Of a stretch of 42,972 bases of DNA, positions 17,701 through 24,945 are shown piece after piece. How positions within the stretch are numbered: position 1 is the first letter of the stretch; each line of letters begins with the position of its first letter. The position numbers and the translations under genes were made by a program. The stretch comes from an uncultured Porphyromonas sp. (GTDB lineage: Bacteria; Bacteroidota; Bacteroidia; Bacteroidales; Porphyromonadaceae), in contig CAJPPK010000013.1 in NCBI GenBank assembly GCA_905372565.1, positions 1 to 42,972 on the forward strand. The letters run 5' to 3'. The notes beneath the pieces are model-generated. The model saw only the letters and a program-made list of their open reading frames with translations. It ran no database searches and had not been told where the DNA came from.

Positions 17701-18244
17701 GGGTGAAGGTGGCTGTTGCCTCCGTGTAACCCACGCAGGATACGAGGAGCTTCCCCGTGCCCTTATCTGTATTGATGGAGAATTGTCCCTGAGCATTGGT
17801 CTGTGCTCCTAGGCGTGTGCCTTGGATGCGGACACTGGCCCCCATGACGGGGATGCCATTCTGATCCTTGACAAGCCCCGTGATCTGGGTCTTGACGGAG
17901 GATTGCTGCTGGGGACGGAAGATGCGTATCGTGCGTCCCTCGATGGCATAGATAAAGGGAGTCCCCTTGAGGATGCCTTCGATGGCCTTCTCGGCACTGA
18001 CTTCATCGAAGGAGACAGTGGCCTTGTAGCCACCGGTGTGTACTTCGGGTTCGTAGACAATCTTGTAGCCCGAGTGAGAGGCGATGAAGTCGAGGATAGA
18101 GGCGACTTCCTTGTCTTTGAACGAGACAGAGATCGTCTGAGCTGGCGTCTGTGCCTGAGCAGTCTCGGGTAGGGCGATGCCTAGGGCGAGTGTACTCAGG
18201 GCGATACCTGCCAGCAGACAGCGTGTACCCTTGCGTGGTCTCAT
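14774..18244 (-). CDS. SusC/RagA TonB-dependent outer-membrane transporter with N-terminal STN domain
   Basis: A 1156-residue TonB-dependent barrel. After a signal peptide (about 1-31) comes a secretin/TonB N-terminal short (STN) domain (about 37-110), then a CarboxypepD_reg/CNA-like beta domain (about 120-195, I-T-G-L-V-K-D-Q-N-G). The TonB-box region S-V-T-V-I-A-Y-G is near 205, the plug with D-G-V-P-L and G-S-R-S-G-N-G-V-I-L-I-T-T-K-K-G follows, and a 22-strand-type barrel ends in the aromatic L-G-L-N-L-K-F. STN domains usually contact an anti-sigma factor, but no ECF sigma/FecR pair is in the window. It overlaps the SusD reading frame at its end. The cargo is unknown; its M16 protease neighbour makes peptides a candidate. 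Confidence 0.95.
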   Translation of the reverse strand: MRPRKGTRCLLAGIALSTLALGIALPETAQAQTPAQTISVSFKDKEVASILDFIASHSGYKIVYEPEVHTGGYKATVSFDEVSAEKAIEGILKGTPFIYAIEGRTIRIFRPQQQSSVKTQITGLVKDQNGIPVMGASVRIQGTRLGAQTNAQGQFSINTDKGTGKLLVSCVGYTEATATFTQGTPTVVTLKEDVKNLGSVTVIAYGKRNTRELTGAVASIKADQLKDAPAPSIEGLLQGQLSGLQVTSQSGAPGGAGNAISIRGISSLNTQGVNDGSPLFVVDGVPLSKIPADAAGGINALAGLDPSTIESVEVLKDAASASLYGSRSGNGVILITTKKGKSGKAEFGVNFSQSISFLPATPLQMRGHGERRAHLLLARAQRIGHYDWRTNRVTVPNGYANSYGWEPSNDGAYDFFWANGNVLPREQQPPASIQDSLNTFYNNNTNWWKYIFQVGRVTNGDVYASGGNENVRYLISGGVYDERGIQINSGFRRATFLSNLDLRLAPKLNAFTRLNLAYNNQDAADGSRAQGLGVDPKEAPTIFPGRGTQAEQAALQKIRDVKARNSMFNARLSIGADYEFIHGLKFNTSASADTYFAQNHIFKPTYLNYNNLSSVEASRSMMAMIQWENLLSYRFNIRNLHNFDLLAGMTYTYDLLEKMEGRAQGGPTNRIHEIGEGWPKTRTVEGMVESLQSLVTDRQEQAMLSYLGRVAYNYKRRYMLDASIRFDGSSVFGKDVRWAPFPSLGLGWAFSEESFMKDLWWLSFGKVRASWGKSGQKFQEAYLAHGLMEESSTHLGEPGLIPSSMANSRLTWEKSDQYDLGLDLDLFNNRFKVKLDYYYKYSYDLLMQIPTPGNFFLSKMTWVNSSAISNEGIELDLTADLIKRKDFSWMLRFNIARNWNLFRSSYDNTDLDDKVLGRPTYGIYTYKDEGLVQREQDIPYYYNQLGVRTPLYFQNENYPLRVGGRKIKDQNGDGRIDSKDVYYAGSALPLAYGGITNQVSYKGVTLTTLFTYTLGRKMMNMVRNSTFNFNQKFGPVMNDFSSASIWQKPGDETKFPAITFADAGYTGQYDGDIDSNIENVSYLRLKQLSLSYSLPQTWFKRLHLKDVRLYLSGENLFLLTNYSGLDPEIVNPYTGKDTGEMYPLSRKFTLGLNLKF

Positions 18245-18287
18245 AAGTGATAGGTATAGATGTGACTTAGTTCCTTAATGCTAGAGG

Positions 18288-18324
18288 GAAGGTGGGGTAA
18301 GCTGTCGGGGCTTACCCCACCTTC
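18288..18324 (-). terminator. Hairpin between the M16 protease and susC
   Basis: A perfect 15-bp inverted repeat (GAAGGTGGGGTAAGC at 18288-18302, complement at 18310-18324) with a 7-base loop lies 26 bases beyond the M16 stop and 44 before the susC start. No TAnnTTTG element is visible between the hairpin and susC, so the hairpin may only partly stop transcription and the susC genes may depend on read-through. Confidence 0.6.
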
Positions 18325-18349
18325 TTTATAGAGTGGAAGAGATTAGCAG

Positions 18350-21220
18350 TTAGTGCTCCCATTTCTTGTCTTCAGGAGCGATGCTCTTGACGACGATATC
18401 ACGGCGCTTCCCTTCATTGAGGAGCTTCTTGAGGACAGCGGCTACATCGGAGGCCGTGACATCGGCGATCTTCACCTCATCCTTTTGCTTCTGCGCCTTC
18501 ATGGAGGGGACGATCCCCGTCTCTGCATAGCTACTTAGGAGGGCGATCCAGACATCTAGTCCGAGCTTGTCGCCTAGCTGCTTCTCACGCTCGACTTCAT
18601 CGAGTGTCAGGGGGACGTGCACCTTCTTATACTCGTCCTGGCTGATCTGACCGGCAGCCATGGAGCGTAGGATCTCGTAGGTGCGTGCCTTGAGTTGGTC
18701 AGCCTTCTCTCTAGAGGTAGTGAAGTGGATAGAGAGGGAGGAGCTAGGTGCTGGCTCTGCCGTGTAGTTCGTGTTGACGGCGATGCTGTAGGTCGCTTGA
18801 TCCTTCTCACGAAGCTCATCGAAGAGACGATCCTGAAGGAGGATCTGGAGCAGAGAGAGCGCTAAGGCCTCACGCTCTGTAAGCTTCTTGTCGCCGAGGA
18901 AGGAGATCTCTACTTCCCCTGCATCTCCTGCGATGTCTGCCTCGAAGGTGCGCTCGATGACCTGCTCCTTAGAGTTGTGATTGAAGACCTTATAGCTACG
19001 ACGTGGAGCCTTAGGGTCTCCAGGGAGTGCAGCGAGGTAGGTCGTCACCAGGCGCTTCGCTTCTGCCTCAGAGAGATCGCCTAGGATACAGCCCGTGAGC
19101 TGTGAAGCGTCTCCGAAGTGCTCCTTATAGATGCGCTCGAGGTCAGCGTGGCGCATCTTGGAGAAGAAGGCTTCATCCTGACGGGGATTAGCTTCTGTGA
19201 TAGGAGTCAAGAGCTCCCGTATCTGCTGATCGATGGCTGCTCGGCCGACTTGGGGAGTAGAGGCATGGAGATAACGCTTGCGCTGTAGCCACTTTGTGAA
19301 GATGGGCTCATCGAAGCGCTGCTTGTTCAGCACGAGATAGAGGTAGCTGAAGAGGTCATCGGCACCGTCGACCTTGCTACGAGCCTGCATCCCGTCCATG
19401 TACTCTGTGATCGAGAGGCTGACATCGAGAGGGCGACCACGTAGCCAGGAGGCGAGCTGGTTACGATTGTACTTGTACAGACCAGACTGCATGATCAGGC
19501 TCTGCATAGCGCTGAAGGAAGCGAGATCCTTGGTAGGTACTGCAGACTGACCCCCAGGGGCTGAAGCGAGGAAGAAGACTTCGCCCTTCAGCTCTTCGGG
19601 GAAGGCCTTATAGATGATCTTCATCCCGTTGGATAGCTTCCACTCCGTAGCGCCTAGCGTGGGGAGCTTCTTCTCTGAGACGATCTTTCCCTGAGGTAGG
19701 GGGAAGTCGATGAGCTTCGTGATAGGAGCCTCTTCGTTCTCCTGAGCCTGCTTGGTCGCATCCAGCTGACTATACTTGGCGAGGAGCTCGGTAAAGGTCT
19801 TCTCGCTGATGACAGGCTCGGAGGTCGAAGCATTATAGGTGATGAAGGCGAGGTTCTTGTTTCCCATGAAGCGCCCCTTCACCCACTCACGTAGGTCTTC
19901 GGATTCTAGCTCAACGAGCGTTTCCAAGTTCTTCTCCAGCTGGGTGCGGAAGTCTTGGATAGGGGTGCCGTAGAGGTAGTTGTTGCGGTAGATGTCCATG
20001 AAGTTCTCGGGCGTACCCAGGGTACGCTTGTCGGAGAGGATGCTCTTCATGTCATCGTAGATCTTCTGCTTCTCGCTGTCGAAGTCTACCTTGTCAAAGC
20101 CCATCGCTGCCTCTACGGTGCGCCCGTAGAGTAGTTGCTTTAGGGCAAGCTCGTCCTGACCTTGGTAGGGGACGACATCCCAAGCGAACTGCGCATAGCC
20201 ACGTACTAGAGGTGAGTAGCTCACCGATGCGGCGATGAAGCCCTCGGTGCCACGATTGCGCAGGCGAGCGAACTGCTGAGGAGCTAGCTTATTGAAGAGC
20301 TGACCGAGGAGGTAGTCTCGGCGTGCCTCTTCACGGCTTCTGTTCGTCGGGGTAGCGATGCGCTGGTAGAGCCCGAAGGAGGGGTACTGATTTTCCTTGT
20401 CGATGAACTGGAAGTAGCGAGGCTGTACATTGTCCTCGATCGTGAAGACAGGACGTGCGGGGCCCTTCTTGTTCGCAGGGAGTGTAGCGAAGAGCTTCTT
20501 CACCTTCTCTTCGTAGGCCGCTGGGTCAATATCCCCCACGATGATCACGCACTGGAGATCGGGGCGGTACCAGGTCTTGTAGAAGGCCTGAATGTCCTTA
20601 TAGGAGAAGGTGCGCAGGACGTCGAGCGAACCGATGACGTTCCGCTTGGCATACTGCGAATCATTATATATGGCAGGAGCGATGGCATCACTGAGACGCT
20701 TCTGTAGGTCGTTTCGGCTACGCCACTCTTCGATGATGATCCCACGCTCCTTGTCGGTATCCTTTTGGGTGATATTGACACCACCACACCAGTCGTGTAG
20801 GATGAGGAGGACAGAGTCGGTGAGCCCCTTCGCATCGGTAGGTACTTCCATGATGCTATAGCGGGTCTCATCCTGTCCTGTGCGGGCATCGAAGCTGTAG
20901 AGCCCTCGCTGGCGCAGGAAGGTCATGACCCCCTCGGGGTAGTGCTTGGTGGCATTGAACGCCATGTGCTCCAGATAGTGAGCCAGCCCATTCTGCTGGT
21001 CATTCTCGAGTAGGGCACCGACATTCTGTAGGAGGAAGAAATTGGCTGTGCCCATAGAGGCACCATCATCACGGCTGATGTAGTAGGTTAACCCATTGGG
21101 GAGCTTTCCGGTGCGTAAGGTAGAGACCTGTGCACTCAAAGGGGAGGTGTATATGCCCAGGGCACTCAGTGCGCCCACGAGGGCAAGCGTCCTCCAAGGA
21201 GATCGGTTCTTTGAGCTCAT
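18350..21220 (-). CDS. Secreted M16 family zinc metallopeptidase (PqqL/pitrilysin-like)
   Basis: A 956-residue protein with a signal peptide (about 1-30) and the duplicated M16 architecture. The inverted zinc motif H-x-x-E-H is at 81-85 (H-Y-L-E-H), and the downstream glutamate lies in R-G-I-I-I-E-E-W-R (about 155-163). The second half has M16 inactive-domain features. M16 proteases degrade peptides inside a closed chamber; the size fits periplasmic PqqL-like enzymes. It is followed in the same direction by the SusC/SusD locus after a hairpin. Inference: it may cut peptides taken up by that transporter. Confidence 0.93.
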   Translation of the reverse strand: MSSKNRSPWRTLALVGALSALGIYTSPLSAQVSTLRTGKLPNGLTYYISRDDGASMGTANFFLLQNVGALLENDQQNGLAHYLEHMAFNATKHYPEGVMTFLRQRGLYSFDARTGQDETRYSIMEVPTDAKGLTDSVLLILHDWCGGVNITQKDTDKERGIIIEEWRSRNDLQKRLSDAIAPAIYNDSQYAKRNVIGSLDVLRTFSYKDIQAFYKTWYRPDLQCVIIVGDIDPAAYEEKVKKLFATLPANKKGPARPVFTIEDNVQPRYFQFIDKENQYPSFGLYQRIATPTNRSREEARRDYLLGQLFNKLAPQQFARLRNRGTEGFIAASVSYSPLVRGYAQFAWDVVPYQGQDELALKQLLYGRTVEAAMGFDKVDFDSEKQKIYDDMKSILSDKRTLGTPENFMDIYRNNYLYGTPIQDFRTQLEKNLETLVELESEDLREWVKGRFMGNKNLAFITYNASTSEPVISEKTFTELLAKYSQLDATKQAQENEEAPITKLIDFPLPQGKIVSEKKLPTLGATEWKLSNGMKIIYKAFPEELKGEVFFLASAPGGQSAVPTKDLASFSAMQSLIMQSGLYKYNRNQLASWLRGRPLDVSLSITEYMDGMQARSKVDGADDLFSYLYLVLNKQRFDEPIFTKWLQRKRYLHASTPQVGRAAIDQQIRELLTPITEANPRQDEAFFSKMRHADLERIYKEHFGDASQLTGCILGDLSEAEAKRLVTTYLAALPGDPKAPRRSYKVFNHNSKEQVIERTFEADIAGDAGEVEISFLGDKKLTEREALALSLLQILLQDRLFDELREKDQATYSIAVNTNYTAEPAPSSSLSIHFTTSREKADQLKARTYEILRSMAAGQISQDEYKKVHVPLTLDEVEREKQLGDKLGLDVWIALLSSYAETGIVPSMKAQKQKDEVKIADVTASDVAAVLKKLLNEGKRRDIVVKSIAPEDKKWEH

Positions 21221-21333
21221 CTCACTTGATGTATGAGGTTAGATAGGTGGCAGAGGGTTCTCCCTTTGGAGAGTCTCCTTCCCAGAAGTATTCCTTGGGT
21301 AGAGTTGCCCTATGCTATGTGATCATTTTCCCC

Positions 21334-21341
21334 CAAAAATA
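21334..21341 (-). promoter_or_regulatory. Candidate -7 element for the M16 gene
   Basis: Minus strand TATTTTTG fits TAnnTTTG. A TTTG lies only 14 bases upstream, shorter than the usual 19-21, so this is a weak candidate. It is 113 bases before the start codon. Confidence 0.35.
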
Positions 21342-21358
21342 CGCATTTTCTTGTACAA

Positions 21359-21511
21359 ATAGGTATACTCGATCTGCTTGCTTGGGTAGTGTGCCTGTGC
21401 TGTGCTCTTCGTCGGGAGGTTAGGTATATTGTGGCTGCTTCGTTGGGTATATTGTGACTCTACGGTTAGGTATATCGTGATCCCCTCGTTACGTATATCG
21501 TCGTCTGAGGA
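21359..21511. repeat. 23-bp-period imperfect tandem repeat array
   Basis: Four contiguous units start at 21420, 21443, 21466 and 21489, exactly 23 bp apart, each beginning TT(A/G)(G/C)GTATAT(T/C)GTG or a close variant. Two further, more diverged units start at 21359 and 21382, also 23 bp apart, and a 15-bp interruption (21405-21419) separates the two groups. There are no spacers, so it is not CRISPR-like. It sits just upstream of the M16 promoter region and may be a minisatellite or an array of regulator sites. Confidence 0.75.
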
Positions 21512-21532
21512 GCTGAATGATGGTGCTCGAGA

Positions 21533-21571
21533 AGAGGAAAAAGAAAAGCCAACCTTAGACATAAGGCTGGC
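21533..21571 (-). terminator. Intrinsic terminator of acpP-fabF-rnc
   Basis: On the minus strand, GCCAGCCTTA (21562-21571) pairs with TAAGGTTGGC (21548-21557), ten pairs including one G-U, with a 4-base loop, followed directly by TTTTCTTTTT. It lies about 50 bases after the rnc stop. Confidence 0.85.
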
Positions 21572-21622
21572 AGAGGACGAAGCAAAGCTTCTCGATGCAG
21601 GGAGGTGGATGGGGGAGAGGGG

Positions 21623-22417
21623 TTAGTCCTCTTGGGGGAGGAGCTCCTGTAGGGTGATGCCGAGCTCGGAGGAGTGAGCGGGGTAAACCTTGCAGAGGGC
21701 AAGGAGTGCCTTGTGGGCAGCATCTTGGTGGGCGAGCTTCTTGCTAGCCCCTGAGCCGACACCGACCTTGCGTTCGTCGATGAACACCCCGCATACGAAG
21801 GGGACCCCAGAGCGCTTAGGCTCCTGAAGCATACGGAAGTCTAGGGAGAGGTGGTGGCGCTGTGTCCATTCCAGTAGGAGGGACTTGTAGTTCGTCGTCT
21901 GCTCCCTGAGGCTTGTCTCCAGCTGGAGGAAGAGGGGAAGGACACGCTCACGGATGAAGCGATCGGCATAGAGGTAGCCTCGGTCGAGGAAGATCGCTCC
22001 GATCAGTGCCTCCAGGGTGTTGCCATAGACATCGGCACTCATCTGCCTAGCTTCCCGACGGATGTGTAAGAGCTTGTCGAGCCCCATCTGCTGGGCTACG
22101 GCATTGTTTACTGCCCGCTTGACCATAGCACCACGTCGCTTGCTCATCTCGCCTTCGTCCCAGTCGGGGTGCTCGATGTAGAGGTGGTGACTCATGACGG
22201 TGGCTAGTACCGAGTCGCCGAGGAACTCTAGGCGCTCGTTGTTGAGCTTGCGTCCCGTCTGATCCGTGTGGCTCATAGAGCTGTGACGGAAGGCTAGGTC
22301 ATAGAGCTCTCGATCCTTAGGCTCGAAGCCGAGGATCTCGACAAGATGAACAAGAGGCCCCTTGGATCGTAGTCCTAGGAGCCTCTTGATAGGATCGAAG
22401 ACGTAACTAAAGAGCAT
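21623..22417 (-). CDS. rnc: Ribonuclease III
   Basis: A dsRNA endonuclease for rRNA and mRNA processing, 264 residues. The catalytic domain has the signature N-N-E-R-L-E-F-L-G-D-S-V-L (59-71) and the second metal-binding glutamate in L-E-A-L-I-G-A-I-F-L-D (Glu136). A C-terminal double-stranded RNA-binding domain (about 185-255) includes K-V-G-V-G-S-G-A-S-K-K-L-A-H-Q-D-A-A. It is the last gene of the conserved acpP-fabF-rnc arrangement, 52 bases after fabF. Confidence 0.97.
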   Translation of the reverse strand: MLFSYVFDPIKRLLGLRSKGPLVHLVEILGFEPKDRELYDLAFRHSSMSHTDQTGRKLNNERLEFLGDSVLATVMSHHLYIEHPDWDEGEMSKRRGAMVKRAVNNAVAQQMGLDKLLHIRREARQMSADVYGNTLEALIGAIFLDRGYLYADRFIRERVLPLFLQLETSLREQTTNYKSLLLEWTQRHHLSLDFRMLQEPKRSGVPFVCGVFIDERKVGVGSGASKKLAHQDAAHKALLALCKVYPAHSSELGITLQELLPQED

Positions 22418-22469
22418 TGCGATCTGTAGCGTGTCTTGAAAGTGGTGATGTACGTCTTAGGCGAAGTGC

Positions 22470-23726
22470 TTACTTCTCGAACTTCTTGAAGATCACACTC
22501 GCATTGTGTCCCCCGAAGCCAAACGTATTGGAGAGGGCTGCACGTACGGTACGGCGCTGGGCTTCATTAAACGTGAAGTTCAGCTTGTAGTCGATCTCGG
22601 GATCTTCGTCGTCTGCAGCGTGGTTGATCGTAGGTGGTACTACGTCTTCCTCGACGCTCTTCAGAGCGATCATAGCCTCCAGCGCACCAGCGGCACCGAG
22701 GAGGTGACCGGTCATCGACTTCGTAGAGCTGATATTGAGCTTGTAGGCTGCTTCTCCGAAGACTTCCTTGATCGCCTTAGATTCAGAGATGTCTCCGACA
22801 GGCGTGCTCGTGCCGTGGACGTTGATGTAGTCAATGTCTTCGGGCTTCATGCCAGCATCCTCGAGGGCATTACGCATGACGAGCTTAGCACCCAGCCCTT
22901 CGGGGTGAGTAGCTGTGAGGTGGTAAGCGTCTGCAGAGAGACCTGTGCCGACGAGCTCAGCATAGATGTGCGCTCCACGACGTAGAGCGTGCTCAAGCTC
23001 CTCGACAATAAGGCAAGCAGCTCCCTCGGCCATCACGAACCCATCGCGCGAAGCACTGAAAGGACGAGAGGCTCCCTGGGGATCCTCATTGCGCGTAGAG
23101 AGGGCGTTCATGGAGTTGAATCCACCGACACCAGCCGCGCAGATAGAGGCTTCAGCACCTCCAGTGATGATGACATCCGCCTTACCGAGACGAATGAGGT
23201 GGCAGGCATCGATCAGGGCATTCGTAGAGGATGCACAAGCCGAAGCCGTAGAATAGTTAGGACCGTGGAAACCATACTTCATCGAGACGTGCCCGGCAGA
23301 GATGTCCGAGATCATCTTGGGGATGAAGAAGGGGTTGAAGCGAGGGCCTGCTTCGGGATCGTAGCCACGGACTTCCTCCTCGAAGGTGCCGAGACCACCG
23401 ATACCAGAGGCGATGATGACCCCGACACGGTTCTTGTCCACCTGCTCTACATCGAGCTTGGAGTCAGCGATAGACTCTTCGGCCGCTACCATAGCGAACT
23501 GGGCATAGCGGTCGAGGCGACGTGCCTCCTTGCGATCAATGTATTTGGTGACATCGAAGTCCTTGACCTCGCAGGCGAACTGCGTCTTGAACTTCGAGGC
23601 ATCGAAGAGGGTGATCGGACCCGCTCCGCTCTTGCCAGCGACGACGGCTTCCCACGTCTCGCGAGCCGTAGCTCCGAGAGGTGAGATAGCGCCGATGCCG
23701 GTGATGACGACTCTCTTGAGTTCCAT
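22470..23726 (-). CDS. fabF: 3-oxoacyl-[acyl-carrier-protein] synthase II
   Basis: Elongating condensing enzyme of type II fatty acid synthesis, 418 residues. The Cys-His-His triad is present: Cys164 in S-T-A-S-A-C-A-S-S, His304 in N-V-H-G-T-S-T-P, and His341 in S-M-T-G-H-L-L-G-A-A-G. The start M-E-L-K-R-V-V-I-T-G-I-G is typical. It follows acpP by 43 bases and precedes rnc, the usual Bacteroidetes order, so carrier and enzyme are made together. Confidence 0.97.
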   Translation of the reverse strand: MELKRVVITGIGAISPLGATARETWEAVVAGKSGAGPITLFDASKFKTQFACEVKDFDVTKYIDRKEARRLDRYAQFAMVAAEESIADSKLDVEQVDKNRVGVIIASGIGGLGTFEEEVRGYDPEAGPRFNPFFIPKMISDISAGHVSMKYGFHGPNYSTASACASSTNALIDACHLIRLGKADVIITGGAEASICAAGVGGFNSMNALSTRNEDPQGASRPFSASRDGFVMAEGAACLIVEELEHALRRGAHIYAELVGTGLSADAYHLTATHPEGLGAKLVMRNALEDAGMKPEDIDYINVHGTSTPVGDISESKAIKEVFGEAAYKLNISSTKSMTGHLLGAAGALEAMIALKSVEEDVVPPTINHAADDEDPEIDYKLNFTFNEAQRRTVRAALSNTFGFGGHNASVIFKKFEK

Positions 23727-23769
23727 CAGTCGATTGTTTTTATCGCTTGTCAGCTAGGACAGGCAGCGA

Positions 23770-24006
23770 TTAAGCCTTCTTGCTTTCGATATACTTGATA
23801 GCGTCACCGACAGTCTTGATGCTCTGTGCATCTTCATCGGGGATCTGGATGCCGAACTCCTTTTCGAACTCCATGATGAGCTCTACCGTGTCGAGAGAGT
23901 CTGCACCGAGGTCAGCAGAGAAGTTTGCTTCAGGAGTGATTTCTGATACTTCTACGTTGAGCTTGTCCTTGATGATTTCCTGTACCTTTTCGATTACCTG
24001 TGACAT
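23770..24006 (-). CDS. acpP: Acyl carrier protein
   Basis: A 78-residue acidic four-helix protein with the phosphopantetheine attachment motif G-A-D-S-L-D (Ser37). It carries acyl chains through fatty acid synthesis. It is the first gene of the acpP-fabF-rnc unit. Its transcript probably starts at the -7 element at 24157-24164, which would give a leader of about 140 bases that overlaps the divergent purN promoter region. Confidence 0.98.
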   Translation of the reverse strand: MSQVIEKVQEIIKDKLNVEVSEITPEANFSADLGADSLDTVELIMEFEKEFGIQIPDEDAQSIKTVGDAIKYIESKKA

Positions 24007-24061
24007 GATTCTTCTTTTTGTTATAAGTTATTACTGTTCGTTGCTTTTTGTTCCATTGGCT

Positions 24062-24069
24062 TACCTTTG
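24062..24069 (+). promoter_or_regulatory. -7 promoter element for purN
   Basis: TACCTTTG on the plus strand, 104 bases before the purN ATG. A TTTG is only 11 bases upstream, too near for the normal spacing, so the -33 part is unclear. It lies inside the leader expected for the divergent acpP transcript, so the two transcripts may overlap. Confidence 0.45.
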
Positions 24070-24156
24070 TCTCCCAGAGAAGAAGCAGGCTTCGCTCTCG
24101 ATCGACGCTGTCGTGTAGCTCGCTAGGAGACTGCACATATAAGCCGGATTTGTGCA

Positions 24157-24164
24157 CAAAGATA
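24157..24164 (-). promoter_or_regulatory. -7 promoter element for acpP-fabF-rnc
   Basis: The minus strand reads TATCTTTG, fitting TAnnTTTG, 150 bases upstream of the acpP start. No -33 TTTG at consensus spacing. It nearly abuts the purN start codon on the other strand. Confidence 0.45.
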
Positions 24165-24173
24165 CAATTATTT

Positions 24174-24746
24174 ATGAAACAACTAGCAATCTTTGCTTCA
24201 GGCAATGGCTCCAACGCTGAGGCCATAGTCCATTACTTCCGCTCTACAGCCGAGGCGGAGGTCGCCGTGATCCTCACGAATAAGGCCGAGGCTGGCGTGA
24301 GAGAGCGGGCGAAGCGACTGGGTATTCCGTGCCATCACTTCACCTCGGCCGAGATGCGGGAGGGGGTGAAGCCACTCAGCTTGCTCCGAGAGCAAGGGAT
24401 CGACCTCATCATCTTAGCTGGCTATCTCTGTCTCGTGACTCCTCCCTATATTATGGAGTATCCTGATCGCATCATCAACATTCATCCCGCCCTCCTGCCT
24501 GCCTATGGGGGCAAGGGGATGTATGGTGATCATGTCCATCGGGCGGTGCTGGAGGCTCGTGAGCAAGTCTCGGGGATCACCATCCATCTCGTCAATGAGC
24601 GCTATGATGAGGGCAGGCATCTCCTCCAAGCTACCTGCCCCGTGCTCGAAGGGGATAGCCCCGAAACCTTGGCATCACGTATCCATGAGCTAGAGCATCG
24701 CTTCTTCCCCATGACCATCGCTCAGTATCTTCGCTTCCTACCCTAG
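24174..24746 (+). CDS. purN: Phosphoribosylglycinamide formyltransferase
   Basis: Transfers the formyl group of 10-formyltetrahydrofolate to GAR in purine synthesis. The ATG at 24174 gives 190 residues starting M-K-Q-L-A-I-F-A-S-G-N-G-S-N, the family N terminus; the longer upstream frame is unlikely. Catalytic residues are Asn102 and His104 in I-N-I-H-P-A-L-L-P and Asp145 in R-Y-D-E-G. It is a single plus-strand gene between leftward units, divergent from acpP. The stop codon is followed after one base by the 23-bp repeat array. Confidence 0.96.
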   Translation: MKQLAIFASGNGSNAEAIVHYFRSTAEAEVAVILTNKAEAGVRERAKRLGIPCHHFTSAEMREGVKPLSLLREQGIDLIILAGYLCLVTPPYIMEYPDRIINIHPALLPAYGGKGMYGDHVHRAVLEAREQVSGITIHLVNERYDEGRHLLQATCPVLEGDSPETLASRIHELEHRFFPMTIAQYLRFLP

Positions 24747-24747
24747 A

Positions 24748-24841
24748 GGGATCAGTGTTACCTCTGAAGGGGCATCAGTAGTGCCTCTCGAGAGGCAACA
24801 GTAGTGCCACCTGAGGGGCAACAGTAGTGCCTACTAGTTGG
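24748..24841. repeat. 23-bp-period repeat array, copy A
   Basis: Four units start at 24748, 24771, 24794 and 24817, exactly 23 bp apart, with core GGCAACAGTAGTGCC (units 2 and 3), GGCATCAGTAGTGCC (unit 1) and a diverged first unit. The junction of units 1 and 2 forms the 16-bp palindrome TGCCTCTCGAGAGGCA (24782-24797). Bases 24767-24841 match 29927-30001 with one difference. It begins just after the purN stop. Confidence 0.85.
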
Positions 24842-24881
24842 TCGTAGCGTATCCTCATTTTCCTCTTCCTTTTCTTCATAA

Positions 24882-24927
24882 AAAGCCAAGCGGTAGACAC
24901 CTCATCGGGTGCCTACCGCTTGTGCTT
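24882..24927. terminator. Bidirectional terminator between purN and the lipoprotein gene
   Basis: Arms AAGCGGTAGACACC (24888-24901) and GGTGCCTACCGCTT (24908-24921) pair with one mismatch, and the flanking AAAGC and GCTTT extend the stem. The A-rich and T-rich ends fit termination of the leftward lipoprotein operon and of rightward purN. Confidence 0.75.
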
Positions 24928-24945
24928 TGGAGGAGGTCGTGAGGA

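Larger units (their letters stand above)
21221..21622. other. Intergenic region between rnc and the M16 protease gene
   Basis: This 402-base region has no convincing gene. It holds a candidate -7 element for the M16 gene (21334-21341), a 23-bp-period repeat array (21359-21511) and the rnc terminator (21533-21571). Short reading frames on both strands here run through the repeats and have no recognisable features. Confidence 0.7.

Noticed and set aside
21359..21511. Short-period repeats here, at 24748-24841, 29908-30001 and 41506-41681 as CRISPR arrays
   Set aside because: The units are contiguous without unique 30-base spacers, periods are 22-23 bp, and there are no cas genes in the window.
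22506..23684. Long plus-strand frames opposite fabF (up to 231 codons)
   Set aside because: They are shadows of the fabF codon pattern; fabF has all catalytic residues and the opposite frames have no protein features.
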